NCBI GenBank assembly: GCA_016707685.1
Contig: JADJHE010000028.1
Coordinates: 1-55,009 of the forward strand
DNA: 55,009 nucleotides
Direction of reading: 5' to 3'
DNA from: Bacteroidota bacterium
GTDB taxonomy: Bacteria > Bacteroidota > Bacteroidia > 2-12-FULL-35-15
Below, in pieces: positions 26,481-37,380 of this stretch. A program made the position numbers and the translations under genes. The notes under the pieces were generated by a model. The model was not told the DNA's origin, searched no databases, and saw nothing but the letters and a program-made list of their open reading frames with translations. Within the stretch, counting starts at the first letter, position 1. Each line of letters opens with the position of its first letter.

Positions 26481-29400
26481 ATGGCTTTCAAAAGAGATAA
26501 TAAATTAAAAAGTAATTTCTCGAAAATTACCATCAGCCTTGCATCACCAGAAGCAATTTTGGAACGTTCAAGTGGTGAAGTAGTAAAGCCCGAAACCATC
26601 AATTACAGAACTTATAAACCAGAAATGGGTGGTTTGTTCTGCGAAAGAATTTTTGGTCCGGTTAAAGATTGGGAATGTGCTTGCGGTAAATACAAACGTA
26701 TTCGTTACAAAGGAATTGTTTGTGACCGTTGTGGTGTTGAAGTAACTGAGAAAAAAGTACGTAGAGAGCGTATGGGACATATCAACTTGGTTGTTCCTGT
26801 TGCTCATATCTGGTACTTTAAATCATTGCCTAACAAAATTGGTTACCTATTAGGTTTACCAACTAAAAAATTAGATATGATTATTTACTACGAACGTTAT
26901 GTTGTAGTAAATGCAGGTGTTAAAACTGCTGATGGAATCAATTATTTAGATTTCTTATCAGAAGAAGAATACTTGAATATTTTAGAAACATTACCAAAAG
27001 ACAATCAATACTTAGATGATAGCGATCCAAATAAATTTATCGCTAAAATGGGTGCTGAAGCTTTAGTAGCTTTGTTAAGCCGTGTTGATTTGGATGGATT
27101 GTCATTCGACTTACGTCACAAAGCAAACACAGAAACATCTCAACAACGTAAAAACGAAGCATTAAAACGCTTACAAGTTGTTGAAAGTTTCCGTATGGCA
27201 AACCAACATGTAGAAAACAAACCAGAATGGATGGTTGTTAAAATCGTTCCTGTAATTCCACCAGAATTACGTCCATTGGTTCCATTGGATGGTGGTCGTT
27301 TTGCTACATCAGATTTAAATGATTTATACAGACGTGTTATTATCCGTAACAATCGTTTGAAACGATTAATCGAAATCAAAGCTCCTGAAGTTATCTTACG
27401 TAACGAAAAGCGTATGTTGCAAGAGTCTGTTGATTCATTATTCGATAACTCTCGTAAATCAAACGCAGTTAAAACTGAATCAAACCGTGCATTAAAATCA
27501 CTTTCTGATTCATTGAAAGGTAAACAAGGTCGTTTCCGTCAAAACTTATTAGGTAAACGTGTCGATTATTCTGCTCGTTCCGTAATTGTCGTTGGACCTG
27601 AATTGAAATTACATGAGTGCGGATTGCCAAAAGATATGGCAGCAGAATTATTCAAACCATTTATCATTCGTAAAATGATTGAGCGTGGTGTTGTTAAAAC
27701 TGTTAAATCTGCTAAGAAAATAGTTGACAAAAAAGAACCAATCGTTTGGGATATTTTAGAGAACGTATTAAAAGGACATCCAGTTCTTTTGAATCGTGCT
27801 CCGACATTGCACAGATTGGGTATCCAAGCTTTCCAACCAAAATTAATTGAAGGAAAAGCGATTCAGTTACATCCATTAACGTGTACAGCATTTAATGCCG
27901 ATTTCGATGGGGATCAAATGGCGGTTCACGTTCCATTGGGACATGCTGCAATCCTTGAAGCTCAATTGTTAATGCTTGCTTCTCATAACATCTTGAATCC
28001 TGCGAATGGTGCACCGGTAACGGTTCCTTCTCAAGACATGGTGCTTGGTCTGTACTACATGACCAAAGGGAAGAAAACAACAAAAGACGAAATCGTTAAA
28101 GGTGAAGGCTTAACTTTTTATTCTCCAGAAGAAACAATCATTGCTTACAATGAAAAACGAGTTGACTTACATGCATTTGTAAAAGTTCGTTTACAAGTTA
28201 AAGAAGGAGATAAAACGGTAAATAAATTAATTGAAACTACTGTAGGTCGTATCTTGTTTAATCAAGTTGTTCCTAAAGAAGTAGGTTATATCAATGAATT
28301 ATTAACGAAAAAATCGTTACGTGATATCATCGGAGTAATTGTTAAGGAAACAGGTATGGCTAAAACAGCTAAGTTCCTTGACGACATGAAAACATTAGGT
28401 TACATGAGCGCATTCCAAGGTGGTATATCATTTAACTTGGGTGACGTTATTGTTCCTGAGGATAAAGATAAAATGATTGCTGATGCAAATGTTCAAGTAG
28501 ACGAAGTTGTATCGAACTACAACATGGGTTTCATTACGAACAATGAGCGTTACAACCAAATCATCGATATCTGGACACATACAAACTCTCGTATCACTGC
28601 GAAAGTATTAAATACATTGACGAACGATCGTCAAGGATTCAACCCTGTTTACATGATGTTGGATTCTGGAGCTCGTGGTTCTAAAGAACAAATTCGTCAG
28701 TTAGGTGGTATGCGTGGATTGATGGCTAAACCGCAAAAAGGTGCAGGTGGTGGAGAAATTATCGAGAACCCGATCATCTCTAACTTTAAAGAGGGATTAT
28801 CGATCTTGGAGTATTTCATTTCAACCCATGGTGCTCGTAAAGGTCTTGCCGATACTGCGTTAAAAACAGCGGATGCTGGTTACTTAACTCGTAGGTTAGT
28901 TGACGTTGCTCAGGATGTAATTATTACAATCGAAGATTGTGGAACATTACGTGGTCTTGTTGCAACTGCATTGAAGAAAAATGATGAAGTTGTTGAATCA
29001 TTGTACGACCGTATTTTAGGACGTACTACTGTTCACAATGTATATAACCCATTAACTGGTGATTTAATCATCGGTGCTGGTGAAGAAGTTACTGAAGAGT
29101 ATGCTAAAATAATTTCTGAGTCTCCAATCGAGTCAGTAGAAATTCGTTCGGTATTAACTTGCGAAAGTAAAAATGGAGTTTGTGGTAAGTGTTACGGACG
29201 TAACCTTGCAACAGGTAGAATGGTTCAACGTGGTGAAGCAGTTGGTGTAATTGCAGCTCAGTCAATTGGTGAGCCAGGTACACAGTTAACACTTCGTACA
29301 TTCCACGTTGGAGGTACAGCTTCTAACATCGCAGCAGCTTCTAAATTAGAATCAAGATACGATGGTATCATCGAAATTGATGAATTGAAAACAGTAAAAC

Positions 29401-30641
29401 GTAAAAAAACCAGATGGTGAAACAGTTGATGTTGTTATCGGTCGTTCTGCAGAAATGCGAATCATTGATGCAAACACGAAAATTGTTTTAACAACTGGTA
29501 ATATTCCTTACGGTTCTCAAATTTATGTGAAAGCAAATGCAAAAATCAAAAAAGGTGATTTAATTTGCGATTGGGATCCATATAACGCGGTTATCGTTTC
29601 TGAATTTGCTGGTAAAATCGAATTCGATAATATCGAAGAAGGTGTTACTTACCGTGAAGAATAATTGTGAATGATAATGCAAAAATTGAAGCAGGTCAAA
29701 TCCTTGTTAAGATTCCTCGTGCTACTGGTAAAACAGGAGATATCACGGGTGGTTTACCACGTGTTACCGAATTATTCGAGGCACGTAATCCAAGTAATCC
29801 AGCTGTTGTATCTGAAGTAGATGGTGTTGTATCTTTTGGTAAAATTAAACGTGGTAACCGAGAAATCATTATTGAATCGAAAAGCGGACAAGTTGCTAAA
29901 TATTTGGTAAACTTATCTAAACATATTCTTGTACAAGAAAATGATTTCGTTAAAGCTGGTTCTCCATTGTCTGATGGTGCAATTACTCCAAGTGATATCC
30001 TTGCTATCAAAGGTCCAACTGCTGTACAAGAGTATTTAGTAAATGAGGTACAAGAGGTTTACCGTTTACAAGGTGTGAAAATCAATGATAAACATTTTGA
30101 AGTAATCGTTCGTCAAATGATGCGTAAGGTGGAAATCTTAGAATCTGGCGACACAGTTTTCTTAGAAAAACAATTGATTAACAAATCAACGTTTATGTTA
30201 GAAAACGATAATTTATATGCTAAAGTTGTAATCTTAGATCCAGGTGATTCTAACTTATACAAAGCAGGACAAATTATCAGTGCACGTAAATTACGTGATG
30301 AAAACTCATCGTTGAAACGTAGAGATATGAAGTTAATTGAAGCGCGTGAAGCAGTACCATCAACATCTACACAGATTTTGCAAGGTATCACTCGTGCATC
30401 ATTACAAACTAACAGCTTTATGAGTGCTGCATCGTTCCAGGAAACTACAAAAGTATTGAACGAAGCTGCCGTTAGCGGTAAAATTGATGACTTATCAGGA
30501 TTGAAAGAAAACGTAATTGTTGGACATTTAATTCCTGCAGGTACTGGATTAAGAGCTTACGACAAAATGATTGTTGGTTCTCAAGAAGAGTACGATAAAT
30601 TAATGGCTTCAAAACACGAAGCAATGGAAGAAGAAGCGTAG
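26481..30641 (+). CDS. rpoC: RNA polymerase beta-prime subunit (frameshift and probable internal deletion)
   Basis: Catalytic subunit. Seen: first zinc site CACGKYKRIRYKG-VCDRCG, bridge and lid regions, the Mg-binding motif NADFDGDQMAVHVPLG, trigger-loop region, and second zinc site CESKNGVCGKCYGRNLATG. A 1-base insertion in the A7 run at 29403-29409 breaks the frame after ELKTVKRK; removing it restores KKPDGETVDVVIGRSAEMR. A second break at 29662-29670 joins GVTYREE directly to NDNAKIEAGQILVKIPR in another frame; relatives have roughly 50 more residues there, and the total of about 1387 codons is short by a similar amount. Ends normally at 30641 before a strong terminator. Confidence 0.92.
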
Positions 30642-30669
30642 TCAATACGTTTTTTCTGAAAAGAAAATC

Positions 30670-30704
30670 AGAGGGATAAACATTATGTTTATCCCTCTTT
30701 TTTT
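30670..30704 (+). terminator. Intrinsic terminator of the rpoBC operon
   Basis: 12-bp perfect stem AGAGGGATAAAC/GTTTATCCCTCT (30670-30681, 30687-30698) with a 5-base loop and a T7 tract. Confidence 0.93.
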
Positions 30705-30753
30705 GCAATAAAAAATCCCTGTCGGAGTTTTTCTCTTTATACTTACCTTTATA

Positions 30754-32487
30754 GTATGCGATTGAAATTTTATGCAATTCTGTTTTTGCTACTGCATCAT
30801 CTAATCGGTGCTGCTCAATCGTACACGCTTGAAATTCGTTCGAAGCACGGGTGACGATTTACTCAAAAAAATTGCCTACAAAAAAAGTTTTACCAAAGAA
30901 TCGGAACGAACCAAAGAACTTCAAAAAGTATTGTTTCAATGTTTTGATAATGCGTATTTAGCTGCTGAATATGATAGTGTAATTACTGATTCTTTAAAAC
31001 AAACGATTTACCTCGCCTTTGGGAATCAATACAAATGGGCTACCTTAAAACATGGCAATGTGGATGAAGGCGTGTTGAGTGAAATTGGTTTCAGAGAAAA
31101 ATTATACACCAACAAACCTGTTTCGTACCGCGATGTAAAACGATTACAAGAAAAATTAATAACCTATTATGAAAACAATGGCTTTCCATTCGCCTCTGTA
31201 AAGCTTGATAGTATTGTTATTCAGGATAATCAGTTTTTGGCTGTAATGAATTTGCAAAAACATTCGGAACAAAAAATTGATAGTATCACCATTACTGGCA
31301 ATGCTAAAATTGCACCGGTTTACATTTATAATTATTTAGGAATAAAACCAGGAAGTAGGTACAATGAATCGCAATTAAAAAAAGTAAATATCCGAATGGC
31401 CGAATTGCAATTTGTGCGTTCTACAAAGCCTGCTGTTGTTGTTTTTGGCGAGAAACAAAATAAGCTCTTGTTGAGTTTAGAAAAAAAACGTGCTAGTCAG
31501 TTTGATGGTATTTTAGGTGTATTGCCCGATAACAAAACAGGTAAAATATTATTTACAGGCGATGTGCGCTTGCGCTTGCAGAACGGGCTTGGGAGAGGTG
31601 AGTTGATTGATTTGAATTGGAGAAAAATGCAAACACAAACCCAAGATTTAAAATTACGTTTGGTGTACCCATTCATTTTTAAAACGCCTTTTGGGATTGA
31701 CTATAATTTTAAACTCTATAAAAAAGACACCACATTCATTGATGTAAATCAGAACATTGGTGTACAGTATTTATTTATTGGAGGTAATTATTTCAAAGTC
31801 TTCTATAATAATAAAACCTCTACGTTGCTTTCTACAAAAGGCTTGGAGTTTATTACCACATTGCCGAGCTATGCCGATGTGCAAACCAATATGTATGGAA
31901 TTGGCTATAAATTGGAACGTTTGGATTATCGCATCAATCCACGAAAAGGATTTTATTTGATTGTAAATGCAAGTGCTGGAACAAAAAAAATAAAAAAGAA
32001 TGCGAAGATAAACCAAGAAGTATACGATCAAATTAGTTTAAATTCAACCCAATACAATGGCGATTTCGAAGCGAGTTTGTTTATCCCGATTGCGGGTAGA
32101 AGTACTGTTAAAATAGGCAATTCATCGGGTTTTGTGAATGGCGAAAATACATTCCAAAATGAATTGTTGCGAATTGGAGGTTTAAAAACCTTGCGAGGAT
32201 TTGATGAAGAATCCATTTTTACGACCAGCTATTCCATTTTTACATTGGAGTACCGTTTTTTATTGGAACAAAACTCATACATCTATTTGTTTGGTGATGG
32301 TGCTTGGTACGAAAACAATAATGTAAAAGAATATGTTAACGACACTCCCATTGGTTTTGGTGCAGGTATTAGTTTTGAGACCAAAGCAGGCATTTTTTCA
32401 ATTAATTATGCACTCGGAAAACAATTTGATAATCCTATTCAATTGCGTTCTGGAAAAATACATTTTGGAATCGTAAATTATTTTTGA
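30754..32487 (+). CDS. Omp85/BamA-like outer-membrane protein (frameshifted near the N-terminus)
   Basis: About 577 residues. The ATG at 30754 opens a signal peptide (MRLKFYAILFLLLHHLIGAA) that runs out of frame at 30843-30844; removing one A joins YTLEIRSS to TGDDLLKKIAYKKSF. POTRA-like segments follow (KPVSYRDVKRLQEKLITYYE, then IDSITITGNAKIAPVYIYNY), then a beta-rich half with the D15/Omp85 end pattern: LRIGGLKTLRGFDEESI, LEYRFLLEQNSYIYLFGDGA and final FGIVNYF, ending in an aromatic residue as expected for a beta-barrel. Related to BamA/TamA, smaller than BamA and probably an accessory Omp85. Precise role unknown. Confidence 0.82.
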
Positions 32488-32529
32488 TAGTTTATATTAA
32501 ATGAAATGATTTCACTAAATTTACTTTAA

Positions 32530-32775
32530 ATGTCAGCTAAAAAGAAGAAGAACGAAACGGTCGAAGAGCCTATTGCTAGTTATGCAACAAGGTCTATTCG
32601 TGTGTTTTCATCTCATGAAGAGCAAGCACATTATGAATTAGAGCAAATGGCGAAACTTAGTTCTATTGAAATTCTTCAACAAATGCGCAAGCTAATTAAT
32701 TTGGCTTATGGCATGCACGGTTTCGACCCTACTAAATTACCTCAACAACACACTATAAAAATCATAAAAAAGTAG
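32530..32775 (+). CDS. Small hypothetical protein paired with a nucleotidyltransferase
   Basis: 81 residues, no signal or membrane segment. Lysine-rich start (MSAKKKKNETVEE), then SIRVFSSHEEQAHYELEQMA and a helical SIEILQQMRKLINLAYGMHG. I do not recognise a named family. The stop is 1 base before the start of the nucleotidyltransferase gene, so both are probably translated together. The size, charge and position resemble the small first genes of antitoxin/toxin or regulator/enzyme pairs. Confidence 0.75.
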   Translation: MSAKKKKNETVEEPIASYATRSIRVFSSHEEQAHYELEQMAKLSSIEILQQMRKLINLAYGMHGFDPTKLPQQHTIKIIKK

Positions 32776-32776
32776 A

Positions 32777-33256
32777 ATGAATATATTCGATGAGTATACA
32801 AAAAGTTTATTGGTGGTTTTTAATAAACATAAAGTTGAATACTTAGTAGTTGGTGGGTATGCTGTGAATTTTTATGGGTATAGACGAACAACTGGAGATA
32901 TTGATTTATGGCTTAAACCGGATAATTCATCCAATAAGAAAAAAATAACGGAAGCTTTTGCTGAACTTGGAATAGCCAAAGATTCTTTAAAACAAATTGA
33001 AGAATTGGATTTTACAAAGCCTCTTGTATTTATGGATGGAGAGGAGCCTTTTAAAATTGATTTTATGACCTTTATTTCAGGCGTAGGTTTTGATGAGGCT
33101 TGGAACGAAAAAAGAATCGAATCAATAGACGATGTGCTTATCCCTTTCATTCATTTAAACCACCTGATTGTATCAAAAATGGCATCGGGGCGAGAAAAAG
33201 ATAAGCTAGATGTTACTCAGTTACAAGAAATTCAACAATTAAAGCATAAAAAATAG
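32777..33256 (+). CDS. Pol-beta-like nucleotidyltransferase (AbiEii/DUF6036-like)
   Basis: 159 residues. The nucleotidyltransferase core is clear: VEYLVVGGYAVNFYGYRRTT then GDIDLWL (GG motif plus DxD metal site), and a third carboxylate in FKIDFMTF. C-terminal helices include IPFIHLNHLIVSKMASGREK and DKLDVTQLQEI (conserved KDxxD-like site of this family). Such stand-alone minimal enzymes occur in MNT-HEPN and AbiEii-type toxin-antitoxin modules and modify tRNA or partner proteins by adding nucleotides. Here the partner is the small protein encoded 1 base upstream; there is no HEPN gene beside it. Role inferred only. Confidence 0.82.
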   Translation: MNIFDEYTKSLLVVFNKHKVEYLVVGGYAVNFYGYRRTTGDIDLWLKPDNSSNKKKITEAFAELGIAKDSLKQIEELDFTKPLVFMDGEEPFKIDFMTFISGVGFDEAWNEKRIESIDDVLIPFIHLNHLIVSKMASGREKDKLDVTQLQEIQQLKHKK

Positions 33257-33336
33257 CATTCTAGCTTAGGTTTTGTGCATTTTCTTTCTTCCCCTAAAAC
33301 AAATAATTTCCGTAAATTAGCCATTCATTATAGGAT

Positions 33337-34758
33337 ATGGATTTTTTGTTTTTAATCATAGGAATTGCCGTTGGTGCTGCTATTATCTATTTGCTTTTTA
33401 AATCGAAAAGCAATGTGGTGATGGATACATCCTTGTTGGATGCAAAAATTGTTGAGCTCGACAAACAAAAAGCGGTACTTGAATCCAAACTTGAAAATGC
33501 AGCAAAAGAATACGAGCGTTTGGAATACGATTTTAAAACCACTCGCGAACAATTGATTCATGATGCTACCAAAGAAAAAGAAAAACTAAATTCCGAAATT
33601 CATCAGTTGCGTAGTGAGTTGAATGCTGCTACGATTCGTATCGAACGTTCCATTGAAACATTCAAAGCTCAGGAAGACAAACTCACTACCTTAAAAGGTG
33701 AGTTGGATAATGTGCACAAAAAGTACACAACCGAATTCGAAAATATTGCCAACAAAATTTTAGAGGAAAAATCAAACAAGTTTACGGAGCAGAATAAAAC
33801 AAACTTGGATGTAATCTTAAATCCTTTAAAAGAAAAGATTAAAGATTTTGAAGATAAAGTTGATAAAGCCTACAAAGCTGAATCGGCAGAACGTATTACG
33901 CTAAAAGCGGAAATCAAAAATTTAATTGATTTAAATAAACAAGTAAGCGAGGAAGCGAATAACCTTGCGAAAGCATTGAAAGGCGATAATAAAAAGCAAG
34001 GAAATTGGGGCGAGGTAATTCTAGAAAAAGTATTGGAGCGTTCGGGTTTAGTGAAAGACCAAGAATACCGAACACAGTTTAGTACCAACAACGATGAAGG
34101 AAAACGTATTCAACCCGATGTGGTGATTATGTTGCCCGATAGCAAACACATTGTTGTCGATTCAAAAGTTTCCTTGGTTGCTTATGAAGCGCTTGTAAAT
34201 GCCGATTCGGATGAAGACAGAGAACGATATGTGAAAGAGCATATCTTATCCATTCGCAGTCATGTAAAATTGTTGAGCGAAAAAAATTATCCAACCTCAC
34301 CTGATTTTAATACACCCGATTTTGTTTTGTTGTTCATCCCAATCGAATCATCGTTTAGTGTGGCTGTTCAGGCCGATCAAGAATTGTTTACCTATGCTTG
34401 GGATAAAAAGATTGTGATTGTTAGTCCTTCTACTTTATTGGCAACCTTACGTACCATTGCTTCTATTTGGAAACAAGAGCGTCAAACAAAAAATGCAATA
34501 GAAATTGCAAAACAGAGTGGTGCTTTGTACGATAAGTTTGTCGGCTTCCTAGAAGATATGGATAAAATAGGGAAGAGCCTGGAAACATCAAAAGGTGCTT
34601 ACGATGCTGCAATGAATAAATTAAAAACAGGATCAGGAAATTTAGTGAAGCGTGCATTGGATATTGAAAAGTTGGGTGCAAAAACTACCAAACAAATTTC
34701 AACTAAGTTTTTAGAGAGTGACGATGCTCCACAATTAACAGACGATACGCAAGAATAA
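33337..34758 (+). CDS. rmuC: DNA recombination protein RmuC
   Basis: 473 residues: N-terminal transmembrane helix (FLFLIIGIAVGAAIIYLLF), long coiled coil (about residues 30-200) and the RmuC nuclease-like domain with KKQGNWGEVILEKVLERSGL, QPDVVIMLPDSKHIVVDSKV and the conserved FIPIESSF and PSTLLATLRTIASIW. RmuC limits inversions at short repeats in E. coli. Its stop and the next gene's start share a base (TAATG), so the lipoprotein gene that follows is probably coupled. Confidence 0.93.
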   Translation: MDFLFLIIGIAVGAAIIYLLFKSKSNVVMDTSLLDAKIVELDKQKAVLESKLENAAKEYERLEYDFKTTREQLIHDATKEKEKLNSEIHQLRSELNAATIRIERSIETFKAQEDKLTTLKGELDNVHKKYTTEFENIANKILEEKSNKFTEQNKTNLDVILNPLKEKIKDFEDKVDKAYKAESAERITLKAEIKNLIDLNKQVSEEANNLAKALKGDNKKQGNWGEVILEKVLERSGLVKDQEYRTQFSTNNDEGKRIQPDVVIMLPDSKHIVVDSKVSLVAYEALVNADSDEDRERYVKEHILSIRSHVKLLSEKNYPTSPDFNTPDFVLLFIPIESSFSVAVQADQELFTYAWDKKIVIVSPSTLLATLRTIASIWKQERQTKNAIEIAKQSGALYDKFVGFLEDMDKIGKSLETSKGAYDAAMNKLKTGSGNLVKRALDIEKLGAKTTKQISTKFLESDDAPQLTDDTQE

Positions 34759-36020
34759 TGAGAAACCTACTTATTTGTTTTTTGATTATGTTGGTTGTGG
34801 CTTGTGGCACAAGTACTAAAACTACGTCTACTACTAAAACAAATAATTACAAGCGTGAAGTAAATGCATTGCATCCTGTATTTACTGTATTTCATATAAA
34901 TGATACGCTTTCCGAATTGCACTTTAAAATTGCTAGTAAAGAATTACTTTACATGCGTCCCGATGCGATTAACTTTTCATCTAACGTATTAATCTCCTAT
35001 AAGCTTGTTGCTAGTTACGATTCAAAAGCAATTCTTGATAGTGCTTCTATCAGACTGGTAGATTCCAACAATGAGTTGGTTGAGAAATTTTTAATTGGAA
35101 AAATGAATTTTAATGCACTATTAACTCGAAGTTATTATTTGAGAGTGAATGTTACCGATTTAAATAGAAATACTTCCTTCAACACTGTTATCACTGTCGA
35201 AAAAGGAAACGAATGGAATCGTCAGAATTTTATTGTGAAATCAAAAACAGATGATGTTCCTTTATTTCGCAATTATGCAAAAACGGGTGAAACAGTAACG
35301 ATCAACTATAAGTCAAAATTAGCACAACCTCTTTATGTACGTTATTACAATCGTGTATTCCCATTAGCGGCACCACCATTTTCATTGGCAGATCCTCAAC
35401 CATTCCAGTACAAAGCCGACAGTACATTTATGATGCAATTATCTGCAAAGGGCGAAGTTGATTTTACAATGCCGAGAAATGGTTTTTATCATTTTCAAGT
35501 GGATACAACCAAACGCGAAGGTTTTACATTGTATAATTTTAAAGATGCTTTTCCGGAGGTTAAAAATGCAGAAGGAATGATTTTGCCATTGCGTTACATT
35601 ACATCACGTGAAGAATACGATGCCTTATCGACAAGTCTCAACAAAAAAGCAGATGTAGAAAAATTTTGGCTCGATTGTACTGGAAATATGGACCGTGCAA
35701 AAGAAGTGATTCGTAAATTTTATACACGCGTGAATGATGCAAACGCTTATTTTTCATCGTACATCGAAGGTTGGAAATCCGATAGAGGATTAATTTATTT
35801 GATTTATGGTTCGCCCAATACCATTTACAGAACAGCCAATACCGAAACATGGGTGTATGGCGAAGAGAGTAATATCAATTCTTTGCAATATGTTTTTGTA
35901 AGAGTAAACAATCCATTTACAGATAATGATTTTTCATTGGAACGTTCAGGAACCTACCGTCAATCGTGGTACATGGCAGTGGATGTGTGGCGACAAGGAC
36001 GAGCGTATTTACAAGATTAA
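34758..36020 (+). CDS. GWxTD domain lipoprotein
   Basis: 420 residues. Lipoprotein signal peptide MRNLLICFLIMLVVACG, with the lipobox cysteine at residue 16. The C-terminal part carries the GWxTD domain, here SYIEGWKSDRGLIYLIYGSP, with Lys-Ser in the variable positions (GWKSD), followed by NTETWVYGEE and a C-terminal RQSWYMAVDVWRQGR. The domain is common in Bacteroidota envelope proteins of unknown function. Start overlaps the rmuC stop by one base. Confidence 0.87.
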   Translation: MRNLLICFLIMLVVACGTSTKTTSTTKTNNYKREVNALHPVFTVFHINDTLSELHFKIASKELLYMRPDAINFSSNVLISYKLVASYDSKAILDSASIRLVDSNNELVEKFLIGKMNFNALLTRSYYLRVNVTDLNRNTSFNTVITVEKGNEWNRQNFIVKSKTDDVPLFRNYAKTGETVTINYKSKLAQPLYVRYYNRVFPLAAPPFSLADPQPFQYKADSTFMMQLSAKGEVDFTMPRNGFYHFQVDTTKREGFTLYNFKDAFPEVKNAEGMILPLRYITSREEYDALSTSLNKKADVEKFWLDCTGNMDRAKEVIRKFYTRVNDANAYFSSYIEGWKSDRGLIYLIYGSPNTIYRTANTETWVYGEESNINSLQYVFVRVNNPFTDNDFSLERSGTYRQSWYMAVDVWRQGRAYLQD

Positions 36021-36077
36021 TCATTTGATAGTAGACAAAAATTAAATAAACAGTCTACAAAAAAATAAAAGAAAAAG

Positions 36078-36839
36078 ATGCAAACAAAAACACAAAAACA
36101 AGAGAACGACAATATGATATTTGGTTTACGACCAATTATTGAAGCATTAAAATCTGGAAAGCAAATTGATAAACTATTGGTGCAAAATGGTTTGAAAAAT
36201 GAGTTGTTTGGTGAGATGATGAGTTTGTTGAAAAAGCACAATGTGGTTTACCAGTATGTACCTGTAGAAAAGTTAAATCGATTAACATCAAAAAACCATC
36301 AAGGTGTTGTTGGGTATATTTCATCAATCGAATACAGCAAAATAGAAAAAGTGTTGCCAATGGTTTTTGATGCTGGAAAAACACCTTTAATCTTGATTTT
36401 AGACCGCATCACTGATGTGCGTAATTTTGGAGCAATAGCTCGTACTGCCGAGTGTGCTGGTGTTGATGCAATTGTTATTCCTGCGCGAGGTGCAGCACAA
36501 ATAAATGCTGATGCTATTAAAACATCAACAGGTGCATTGCATAAAATTCCAGTTTGTAAAGAAGACAATTTAAAAGATGTAATTCATTATTTACGTGAAA
36601 GTGGATTGCAAGTTATCGCTTGTACCGAAAAAACAACCGACATGTATTATGCACAAGATTATACATTGCCTGTTGCCATTATGATGGGTTCGGAAGAAGA
36701 TGGTATTTCTCCAGAATTTTTAAAATTGGCTGACGCGCATGCAAAAATTCCATTGATGGGAAAAATTGGGTCTTTAAATGTTTCGGTGGCTGCTGGTGTT
36801 ATTTTATACGAAGCAGTTAAACAACGATTGACGGAATAA
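36078..36839 (+). CDS. rlmB: 23S rRNA (guanosine-2'-O)-methyltransferase RlmB (TrmH family)
   Basis: 253-residue SPOUT methyltransferase. N-terminal substrate-binding domain (MIFGLRPIIEALKSGKQIDK), then the three SPOUT motifs: LDRITDVRNFGAIARTAECA, MMGSEEDGISPE and IPLMGKIGSLNVSVAAGVIL, which together form the knotted SAM site. Modifies G2251 of 23S rRNA in E. coli. An internal ATG at 36114 would give a start closer to the family's usual one; the ATG at 36078 adds a Gln/Lys-rich 12-residue lead. Confidence 0.93.
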   Translation: MQTKTQKQENDNMIFGLRPIIEALKSGKQIDKLLVQNGLKNELFGEMMSLLKKHNVVYQYVPVEKLNRLTSKNHQGVVGYISSIEYSKIEKVLPMVFDAGKTPLILILDRITDVRNFGAIARTAECAGVDAIVIPARGAAQINADAIKTSTGALHKIPVCKEDNLKDVIHYLRESGLQVIACTEKTTDMYYAQDYTLPVAIMMGSEEDGISPEFLKLADAHAKIPLMGKIGSLNVSVAAGVILYEAVKQRLTE

Positions 36840-36850
36840 GTAATTCTGTT

Positions 36851-37312
36851 TTATTTTTGTTTGTACTTAACATAAAAAGTTCTGTTTTCAAATGTGGTTT
36901 CCAACCACATTTCTTTTTCTGTTAAACGTTTTATATACCATTTTACTTCTTTTCCTGTTGCAATTGGACCAATTGATGTAATGCTAGTATTGGAAGCACC
37001 TACAGTTATAATGCGTTTTTTGTCATCTGTGATTTTCCAGAATCCATCAACAATTTGTCCATTCAAGTAAGAATGAAAAATATATTTTCTACCATCTTTG
37101 TACTTGCTACAGGAATAATAACCATAGGTAGCACTGCTTCTAAAATATGCAGTTGAATCATATCCATTTATACCTAAGTATTCAATATCCCATTCTCCCA
37201 CAACACGATGCTCTTTTGAATACAGACTCAAATAAGGTCCTTCCTCGTACTTTTTGCAGGAAAAAAATACAGTTATAAGTAGTGTAATGATGATTGTTGA
37301 TTTTTTTATCAA
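36851..37312 (-). CDS. Small lipoprotein, copy B of a duplicated pair
   Basis: 153 residues. Lipoprotein signal peptide ending LLITVFFSCKKYEEGP. The mature part (GEWDIEYLGINGYDST, TYGYYSCSKYKDGRKYIFHS, YIKRLTEKEMWLETTFENR) is beta-rich and resembles small lipocalin-like lipoproteins of Bacteroidota, a tentative assignment. About 80% identical over the mature part to the product at 39375-39845; DNA identity is also high. It lies 68 bases after the T9SS cargo gene and is probably the last gene of that operon. It ends 11 bases from the convergent rlmB. Confidence 0.85.
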   Translation of the reverse strand: MIKKSTIIITLLITVFFSCKKYEEGPYLSLYSKEHRVVGEWDIEYLGINGYDSTAYFRSSATYGYYSCSKYKDGRKYIFHSYLNGQIVDGFWKITDDKKRIITVGASNTSITSIGPIATGKEVKWYIKRLTEKEMWLETTFENRTFYVKYKQK

Positions 37313-37380
37313 AACAGATAAGTTGAGCTATGTTCTAATTTAATTTGGTGCTGCACAAATATTTCACAAATAATAAATCA

